Source: Stenotrophomonas maltophilia (GTDB lineage Bacteria; Pseudomonadota; Gammaproteobacteria; Xanthomonadales; Xanthomonadaceae). Taken from it: a stretch of 64,000 bases of DNA. The stretch covers positions 4,008,001 through 4,072,000 of the forward strand of contig NZ_CP015612.1 of NCBI RefSeq assembly GCF_002138415.1. Reading direction: 5' to 3'. Position 1 is the first letter of the stretch, and the number at the start of each line of letters is the position of its first letter. The notes under the pieces are model-generated. The model saw nothing but the letters and a program-made list of their open reading frames with translations, made no database searches and had not been told where the DNA came from. A program made the position numbers and the translations under genes. Shown here one piece after another: positions 58,285-64,000 of this stretch.

Positions 58285-59757
58285 TCAGGCCGGTGCGCGC
58301 TGCCGAGACAGTCCCAGCGCCGCAAGCAGGGCCAGCGCACCGGCCACAGCCATCGCCCAGCCGAAACCACTGGCCATCGCACTGCGATACCACGCCAGCG
58401 TCTGCGGCATGGCGTGCATCGAGCCCGGTTGCAGGATCAGGTCGCGCGCCTGTGCCTCCAGCCCCCGCTGCCCGGCCGACTGTGCGGAAGCGGCGAACTG
58501 CTGTATGGCGCGCTGGCCCATCAGGCTGCCCAGCAGCGCGATGCCCAGACTCATGCCTGCTTGGCGTAATGCGTTCATCGTGGCTGAGGCAATACCCGCG
58601 CGCTCGACCGGCGCTCTGGCCATGACCGCCATGCCGGTCGCCGGCACTGCCAGTCCCATTCCAATGCCAAGCAGCACCAGCAGAACACTGGCAAAAGCGC
58701 GCGAAGTAGCCGGTTCGAACATGGCCATCGCACACAGCGCCGTCCCTACCAGGGCGTAGCCCAGCACCAGCGCGACATGCAGCCCCAGGTGGGCGACCAG
58801 ACGACCGAACAACAGCGAGACCACACCCATCAGCAGGAACTGCGGAACCAGCTGTGCGCCTGCCAGGGCTGCGCTATGCCCCTGCGCCTGCTGGAAGAAC
58901 AGTGACAGGAAGAACAGGCTCGCGTAGGCGGTGAAACCCAGCACGAACGATGCCAGGTTGAGCATGCCGAAGCGACGGTCGGCAAACAGGTCCAGCGGCA
59001 GCAGTGGGCGTGCTATCCGGCGTTCGACGATGCCGAACAGGAACAACCCGGCAGCTGCCACGCCCAACGCCAGCAGCGTCACCGGCGCCAACAGGCCGTG
59101 CTCGCCGATCGCGATCAGGCCGTAACTCAGCGCACCCAGCGCGACCATGCTGAGCAGCTGTCCGGCAGGATCCAGTGCGGCATGCTCTGGATGCCGCCGC
59201 TCGGGAATCCCCCAGGCACCGAGCATGAGCGCGAGCAGGCCCAGCGGCAGGTTGATCAGGAAGATGCTGGGCCATCCGGCGCGCTGCACCAGCACCCCAC
59301 CCAGCAACGGCCCAAGCACCAGGGCCAACGCACTGAACGCCGACCAGCCACCGATCGCCCGCGCGCGCTGGCGCGGATCCGGGAATGCATGGCTGAGAAT
59401 CGGCATCGCGCTGGGAATCAGCAACGCGCCCGCGATGCCCTGCACTGCGCGTCCAGCCACCAGGGTCGCAAGATTGCCGGCACAGGCGCAGAGCAACGAA
59501 CCTAGAGTGAAGGTGGCGACGCTGATCAACCACATCCGCCGATGACCGTAACGATCCCCGAGCGGCCCCGCCGACAGCATCAGCGCCGACAACGCGATCG
59601 CATACGCATTGATCACCCATTGCAGGCCGGCCATGTCGATATTCAACGCCTGCTGCAGAGTCGGCAGCGCGACGTTGACGATGCTGATGTCCAGCGAGGC
59701 GAGAAATGTGCCGAGGTAGGCGGCCAGCACCAGAGCCGGACGTTGGAAACGTTGCAT
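58285..59757 (-). CDS. MFS drug efflux pump, DHA2 (EmrB/QacA) family
   Basis: 490 residues with 14 predicted helices. Motif D1 LDISIVNVALPTLQQAL (about 24-40), motif A GPLGDRYGHRRMW (about 65-77), motif C GPLLGGVLVQRAGWPSIF (about 150-165) and a central QQAQGHSAALAGAQLVPQFL all fit the EmrB/QacA class of proton-driven multidrug exporters. It lacks an adjacent adaptor gene. Divergent from a TetR-type gene with shared operator-like repeats, so it is probably regulated by that protein. Confidence 0.92.
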   Translation of the reverse strand: MQRFQRPALVLAAYLGTFLASLDISIVNVALPTLQQALNIDMAGLQWVINAYAIALSALMLSAGPLGDRYGHRRMWLISVATFTLGSLLCACAGNLATLVAGRAVQGIAGALLIPSAMPILSHAFPDPRQRARAIGGWSAFSALALVLGPLLGGVLVQRAGWPSIFLINLPLGLLALMLGAWGIPERRHPEHAALDPAGQLLSMVALGALSYGLIAIGEHGLLAPVTLLALGVAAAGLFLFGIVERRIARPLLPLDLFADRRFGMLNLASFVLGFTAYASLFFLSLFFQQAQGHSAALAGAQLVPQFLLMGVVSLLFGRLVAHLGLHVALVLGYALVGTALCAMAMFEPATSRAFASVLLVLLGIGMGLAVPATGMAVMARAPVERAGIASATMNALRQAGMSLGIALLGSLMGQRAIQQFAASAQSAGQRGLEAQARDLILQPGSMHAMPQTLAWYRSAMASGFGWAMAVAGALALLAALGLSRQRAPA

Positions 59758-59795
59758 GTATGGATCCCGGGGGAGGACGTGCGCGCATCGTAGCC

Positions 59796-59834
59796 ACTGA
59801 CTGACCGTCGGTCAATGACTGGCGGTCAGTCAAT
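59796..59834. promoter_or_regulatory. TetR-type operator, two overlapping palindromes
   Basis: ACTGACTGACCGTCGGTCAATGACTGGCGGTCAGTCAATG contains TGACCGTCGGTCA and TGACTGGCGGTCAGTCA in tandem. The palindromic GACTGACC/GGTCAGTC elements are typical for TetR proteins. It lies in the 126-bp gap between the divergent MFS and TetR genes and overlaps where both promoters must be. Confidence 0.75.
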
Positions 59835-59883
59835 GCCGAAGGACAGCTAGAATGGCCACCGTCGCACCCGGACCTTGCCCACC

Positions 59884-60513
59884 ATGCAGACCCCAGCTGT
59901 CGCCAGGCCTCGCACCAAGCCCGCAGAAACCCGCCAGGAAGAACTGATGGACGCCGCGCAGGCGCTGTTCCTGTCGCAAGGCGTGGACGCCACCACCATC
60001 AGCGACATCGTCGCCGCGGCTGATGTGGCCAAGGGCACCTTCTATACCTATTTCGCCTCGCGCACCGAGATCCTGCAGGCACTGGCGCAGCGCTACACCC
60101 AGCGTTTCATGGAAGACGTCGACCGCGCCGTGCAGCAGTACCCGACCCGCGATGGCGTGGCGCGCCTGCGTGCCTGGATCCGCGCCAATATCGAGCTCTA
60201 CGTGCGCACCCACGCGCTGCACGATGTGGTGTACGCCAACCATCACCACCACCAGCGTGGCAACGCCGATCGCAACGCAATCCAGCAGCAACTGTTGGCC
60301 ATCCTCGACGCCGGCATCGCCGATGGTCTTTGGCAGTTGCCCGCGCCGCAGGTCACCGCCTCACTGATCTATGCCGGCGTGCACGGCGCCACCGACGACC
60401 TGATCGCCGCACCAGCGCAGGATGCCGAAGCCTTCATCGGCGCCGTGGTGGACGATTGCCTGCGCATGGTCGGCGTGTCGCCAGCCCCGAAGCGAGCCGG
60501 CACGCGAGGCTGA
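59884..60513 (+). CDS. TetR-family regulator of the divergent MFS pump
   Basis: 209 residues: HTH in ETRQEELMDAAQALFLSQGVDATTISDIVAAADVAKGTFYTYFASRTEIL (about 15-63), then the ligand-binding domain with an unusual NHHHHQRGN segment near 118, a possible metal-binding or linker loop. The ATG at 59884 is preferred over a TTG at 59875. Position and operator suggest repression of the pump and itself, relieved by a drug-like ligand. Confidence 0.9.
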   Translation: MQTPAVARPRTKPAETRQEELMDAAQALFLSQGVDATTISDIVAAADVAKGTFYTYFASRTEILQALAQRYTQRFMEDVDRAVQQYPTRDGVARLRAWIRANIELYVRTHALHDVVYANHHHHQRGNADRNAIQQQLLAILDAGIADGLWQLPAPQVTASLIYAGVHGATDDLIAAPAQDAEAFIGAVVDDCLRMVGVSPAPKRAGTRG

Positions 60514-60528
60514 AGTCCTCGCCGCTGC

Positions 60529-60879
60529 TCAGGAATGGGCGAGGATGTTCAACAACCGGCCGAACGGATCGCGGACGAAGAAGCGGCGCACACCCCAGGG
60601 TTCGTCGACCGGGCCGTACTCCAGCGCAACGCCGGCCGCGCGCAGGCGGTCCAGCACCTCCTGCAGATTGTCCACTTCGATCGACAGGTCCGGCACTGCG
60701 GTGCCGGAACCCCCTTCGCTGGCGAAGCTGACCTGCGCCAGCGTGCTGCCCTGCCCGCCATGAGTGACGATCCAACCGTGGTCCATCACCACCGGCATGC
60801 CGAGCAGCTCGCCGTAGAAGGCAGCAGCCCGTTGCGGCTCCGCCGTGGCGATGTTGGCGACAACACGTTTGACGGCCAT
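60529..60879 (-). CDS. VOC family (glyoxalase-like) protein
   Basis: 116 residues from MAVKRVVANIATAEPQRAAAFYGELLGMPV. The beta-alpha-beta-beta-beta pattern repeats twice (HGWIVTHGG, ALEYGPVDEPWGVRRFFVRDPFGRLLNIL). The first strand has Asn where glyoxalases have His, and the final segment has Asn where they have Glu, so a metal-dependent reaction is doubtful; drug-binding or a different use is possible. The longer upstream frame is spacer. Transcribed after the cysteine-rich gene but separated by a terminator. Confidence 0.82.
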   Translation of the reverse strand: MAVKRVVANIATAEPQRAAAFYGELLGMPVVMDHGWIVTHGGQGSTLAQVSFASEGGSGTAVPDLSIEVDNLQEVLDRLRAAGVALEYGPVDEPWGVRRFFVRDPFGRLLNILAHS

Positions 60880-60949
60880 GGCACTCCTCTGCCCATGAAG
60901 ACATGCCGAGACTACCGTATCGCTGCCGGCACCCTCGATTGAAACAGAA

Positions 60950-60972
60950 GAGCCCCGTCGATGACGGGGCTC
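60950..60972 (-). terminator. Terminator of the small cysteine-rich gene
   Basis: On the minus strand GAGCCCCGTC-ATC-GACGGGGCTC is followed by TTCTGTTTC. Confidence 0.75.
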
Positions 60973-61001
60973 CACGGAACGCAACGCTCAAACGGCGCGA
61001 C

Positions 61002-61202
61002 TCACACGCCCATGCACAGATCGACCACGCAGGTGTTGTACGCCTGCTGGCATTCACCGGCATCGGCACCACTGGCCAGGCACATCTGGTAAGCCCGCCA
61101 GCACGGCTTGTCGCAGGGCTCGACCGGCCCTGCCACCGCCACCGAACCGGTACATGCCAGCGCGAACACAGCCCCTGCGATCACTTTCCTGAAAACTCGC
61201 AT
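61002..61202 (-). CDS. Small secreted cysteine-rich protein
   Basis: 66 residues: a signal peptide (MRVFRKVIAGAVFALACTGSVAVA) then a 42-residue mature part with six cysteines, CDKPCWRAYQMC...ECQQAYNTCVVDLC. The C-x3-C and C-x6-C, C-x4-C spacings and the amphipathic helix pattern suggest two helices held by disulfides. No known family; a small periplasmic helical protein or secreted peptide is likely. Start chosen because the signal peptide begins there. It has its own terminator. Confidence 0.65.
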   Translation of the reverse strand: MRVFRKVIAGAVFALACTGSVAVAGPVEPCDKPCWRAYQMCLASGADAGECQQAYNTCVVDLCMGV

Positions 61203-61390
61203 TGCATCACTCCCTGATAGGCCTGGTGAGCCCAGGCTGGGTCACGGTAGCGGGACCGCCGGGAGACGAAGTGAATGCCCATGTCACGAAACCTTAACTC
61301 GTTCATTAAATTTTCTTCACGCAACTGGGGGTGATCGGCGCGCTGCGGGGTTAACGGCCTTTGATGTCCGTCAATCAAGGAAGTTGTCTG

Positions 61391-64000
61391 ATGAATCACC
61401 CGCTGTATGGCCGTTCGTCCCGCTCCCGTTCTCCGATGCACAGCCGCCTGGCACTGGCGGTCACTAGCACATTGCTGCTTGCCAGCACGCTGCCCGCCAT
61501 GGCCAGCGACTCATTCGAGGCCTGGCAGCAACAGCGCCAGCTACAGGCTGCGTGGGCGCAGCCCACACCGCTGGCGACTTCATCGACCGGCGCGAACCTG
61601 TCGGCCTCAACACCCGTAGCAGCAGCCAGCGCCACGTCGATTCTCGGTAAGCCAGGTGATCCGGCCAGCTGGCGCACGAACGAGTTCAATGCCGACTGGG
61701 GCTTGGCCGCAACCAACGCGGACCATGCCTATGCGCGCGGCCTGACGGGCACCGGCATCCGCCTCGGCGTGTTCGACAGTGGCACCGGTCTTGACCACCC
61801 GGAGTTCGCGGGAAAGAACCATCGCAGCCTCCACATCGCCGACCTTCTGGCCGACGGTTCGCACTGCACCAACACCACACAGCTCACCGGCCCCGGCGCC
61901 TGCTTCTCCAGCGATGGCGACGACGTGCAGGTGAGCTACGTCGGCTTCAACGCCAATGTCCCACAGAACATTCGCGACCTGATCATGGCGGGCCCCTATG
62001 TTCAGCCCGGCATCGGCTTTGAAGTACACGGCACCCATGTGGCCGGCACCATCGCCGCCAACCGCGATGGCAATGGTATGCATGGGGTCGCCTTCGGGGC
62101 GGATCTCAGCGTCGCCCGCTTGTTCTTCAACAGCGCCAGCGAATGGCAGCGTACGGCGACCGGCTACTCGGTGGTCTCACTCGGTAGCGTTGGCCCCGAT
62201 TCGTCCGCCGTGGTCGACATGTACGCCCAGATGAACGCCCAGGGCGTGCGCGCGGTCAACCATAGCTGGGGCCTGAGCAAAGAGCCCAATGCGGTGCAGA
62301 TGGATCAGATCTACAACGATCCGGATGATCGCGACTACCTCGCCACCTATGCCGACGGATCCCGCGCCAATGGCATGATCCAGGTTTGGGCAGCAGGAAA
62401 TTCGCCTGCACGTGATGTTGCGGCTCCCGTATCGGCCAGCCCGATAGCCGGCATGTACGCCACCCTTCCGCGTGCCTTCGCTGACATTGAGAAGTACTGG
62501 CTCAGTGTCGTCAACGTCGGCCAGGATTTCACGCTCAGCCTGACCTCCAACAAGTGCGGCCTCAGCGCCAACTGGTGCCTGGCCGCTCCCGGCTCAGGCA
62601 TCAACTCCACCGTCTATGGCGATGACTCCGCAGTGGCGGCGGCGCTGGGCGTGGATGCCAACGGTAATCTGTCGCTTGACGTCACCCAGCGCGTGCCGAC
62701 ATACAGCTACGGACTGCTCAGCGGCACCTCGATGGCCGCACCGCACGTCACCGGTGCGCTGGGCCTGTTGTTCGAACGCTTCCCCTATCTGGACAGCGCG
62801 CAGGTCCGCGACGTGCTGCTGACCACCGCGCGCGATCTGGGCGCGCCGGGCATCGACGAGATCTACGGCTGGGGCCTGATGGACCTGCGCAAGGCCATCG
62901 AAGGCTACGGTTCGCTGCGCGTGGATACCAACGTGGTGATGAACCAGAAGGCCGGTGGCCTGAAGGTGTGGGAAGGCGATGCCTGGGATGACTGGACCAA
63001 CGACATCGGTGGCCCCGGCAAGTTGACCAAGTCCGGCATCGGCTGGCTGCGCCTGAGCGGCGACAACACCTTCAACGGCGCAGTGCTGCAAGACGGCACG
63101 CTGGAATTGAACGGTGCCAACACGCTCACGTCAGCGGTCGAGGTCCAGGGTGGCCAGTTCCTGCTCAATGGCAGCCTGGTCTCCACCGCGCTGAACACCA
63201 CCGGGGGCGTGAGCACGGTCAGCAGCAGCGGCCTGCTGAAGGACAGCAACCTGACCGTCAACGGTGGCGTCGTGTCCTTCAACGGTACGCAGACCGGCGG
63301 CACCACCACGGTCGGTGCCAACGGCCTGCTGAAGGGTGTCGGTACGCTCGGCAGCACCCACGTCGACGGCATCATCGCGCCCGGCAATTCGATCGGCACG
63401 CTGACCATCAACGGCAACTACGTACAGGGTGCAACCGGCGTCTATGCTGCCGAACTTGCTCCGGGCGGGCGCAGTGACCAGCTGCACGTGACCGGCACCG
63501 CCACCCTCGGCGGCACCCTGATCGCACTGCCGGAGCCGGGTACCTACTACCTCGGCGAGCAGTTCAATTTCATCCGCGCCGACGGCGGTGTCAGCGGCCA
63601 GTTCGCGAAAACCGACTTCAGCGCGTTCTCGCCGTTCCTGCAGTTCAGCCTGGCTTACGGTGCCAATGGCACCCGCATCGATGTGGCCCGTGGTGCGTCG
63701 CTCGCCAGTGCCGCCACCACGCCGAACCAGCGTGCGGCCGCGGCGGCGGCCGATGGACTGGCAATCAACCAGGGCCTGCCCAAGCCGCTGACCCAACTGT
63801 TCCCGCAACAGGTCGGTGGCGTGCTCGATGGCCTCAGCGGCGAGCTGCATCCGGCCACGGCACTGGCCTTGGTCGAGGGCAGCCGCCATGTGCGCGATGC
63901 CGCACTGTCACGCCGTGCCGGTGCAGCCGCACCGGGATCCGATACGGGTGATGCCACCGGTGCCTGGGTGCAGGCGCTGGGCGGCAACAGCAAGCTGGAT
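61391..64000 (+). CDS. Subtilisin-like autotransporter protease (3' end outside the window)
   Basis: 870 codons are visible with no stop. An extended signal peptide (about 1-39, ending LPAMA before SDSFEAW) precedes an S8 domain (about 85-500) with catalytic Asp129 (GVFDSGTG), His213 (VHGTHVAG) and Ser447 (SGTSMAAPH). A PATR-type autotransporter repeat region follows (about 580-690; GTLELNGANTLTSAVEVQGG, GLLKGVGTLGSTHVDGIIAPGNSIGTLTINGNYVQG), then a linker and the beginning of the beta-barrel translocator (GAWVQALGGNSKLD at the end). AAGGA precedes the ATG. Secreted, probably cell-surface or released; a possible virulence factor. Confidence 0.92.
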   Translation, partial: MNHPLYGRSSRSRSPMHSRLALAVTSTLLLASTLPAMASDSFEAWQQQRQLQAAWAQPTPLATSSTGANLSASTPVAAASATSILGKPGDPASWRTNEFNADWGLAATNADHAYARGLTGTGIRLGVFDSGTGLDHPEFAGKNHRSLHIADLLADGSHCTNTTQLTGPGACFSSDGDDVQVSYVGFNANVPQNIRDLIMAGPYVQPGIGFEVHGTHVAGTIAANRDGNGMHGVAFGADLSVARLFFNSASEWQRTATGYSVVSLGSVGPDSSAVVDMYAQMNAQGVRAVNHSWGLSKEPNAVQMDQIYNDPDDRDYLATYADGSRANGMIQVWAAGNSPARDVAAPVSASPIAGMYATLPRAFADIEKYWLSVVNVGQDFTLSLTSNKCGLSANWCLAAPGSGINSTVYGDDSAVAAALGVDANGNLSLDVTQRVPTYSYGLLSGTSMAAPHVTGALGLLFERFPYLDSAQVRDVLLTTARDLGAPGIDEIYGWGLMDLRKAIEGYGSLRVDTNVVMNQKAGGLKVWEGDAWDDWTNDIGGPGKLTKSGIGWLRLSGDNTFNGAVLQDGTLELNGANTLTSAVEVQGGQFLLNGSLVSTALNTTGGVSTVSSSGLLKDSNLTVNGGVVSFNGTQTGGTTTVGANGLLKGVGTLGSTHVDGIIAPGNSIGTLTINGNYVQGATGVYAAELAPGGRSDQLHVTGTATLGGTLIALPEPGTYYLGEQFNFIRADGGVSGQFAKTDFSAFSPFLQFSLAYGANGTRIDVARGASLASAATTPNQRAAAAAADGLAINQGLPKPLTQLFPQQVGGVLDGLSGELHPATALALVEGSRHVRDAALSRRAGAAAPGSDTGDATGAWVQALGGNSKLD

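Overview
The window is a 64 kb piece of a high-GC gammaproteobacterial chromosome. It is most likely a Stenotrophomonas of the S. maltophilia group. Supporting points are the GTAG-headed short palindromes (SMAG-type repeats) between many genes, the algZ-algR-hemC order shared with pseudomonads and xanthomonads, an E3 subunit carrying its own lipoyl domain, an opgH without opgG beside it, and Xanthomonadaceae-like coding style. The assignment rests on recognition, not on a search. I see no rRNA, tRNA, CRISPR array, insertion sequence or prophage; this is ordinary chromosome with repeat-rich spacers.

Layout. 0-6 kb: tail of a probable SDR dehydrogenase, oligopeptidase A, a small unknown protein, a PLP-dependent cysteine-synthase-like enzyme, glyoxalase I, a second VOC protein and a CBS-domain protein. 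6-16 kb: glmS, then divergently an export/efflux operon (membrane-fusion protein, ABC ATPase, two MacB/FtsX-type permeases, a small PDZ-like protein) followed by an NtrX-like sigma-54 response regulator and an NtrY-like kinase. A GG-N10-GC sigma-54 promoter with GTGTCCG palindromes upstream sits in front of the operon, so the two-component pair probably controls it. 16-26 kb: GNAT acetyltransferase, glmU, a GtrA protein and the complete atpIBEFHAGDC operon with a visible promoter and terminator. 26-32 kb: an outer-membrane beta-barrel protein, a striking repeat region, lpdA, aceF (PDH complex E3 and E2) and a deoxyinosine-glycosylase-like gene. 32-41 kb: OmpW-like porin, glpD, glpK, a MetQ-type lipoprotein, a WYL regulator, a lipoprotein, a DUF481 protein and hemC. 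41-52 kb: algR, algZ, a carboxylesterase, opgH, a TonB-dependent receptor with a possible Fur site, small genes, a chemoreceptor and an SDR. 52-64 kb is more accessory: an S41 peptidase and MarR regulator sharing a 30-bp palindrome, a frameshifted secreted protein, an M24-fold protein with lost metal ligands overlapping a TetR gene, an MFS pump with its divergent TetR, a cysteine-rich small protein, and the start of a subtilisin autotransporter cut by the window end.

The most unusual content is non-coding. At 27.37-27.63 kb two hairpins in opposite orientation carry the same 42-nt loop (38/42 identical) on completely different, perfectly paired stems of 25 and 28 bp, and the loop's inner stem shows a compensatory base-pair swap. 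At 40.70-41.07 kb a second pair of elements, again in opposite orientation, shares a three-way-junction plan: long outer stem, a small hairpin tipped TCCS and a second hairpin tipped CATCCATG, with differing stem sequences. A third multi-hairpin element lies at 16.0-16.2 kb. These look like families of mobile or structured elements in which shape is conserved while stem sequence drifts.
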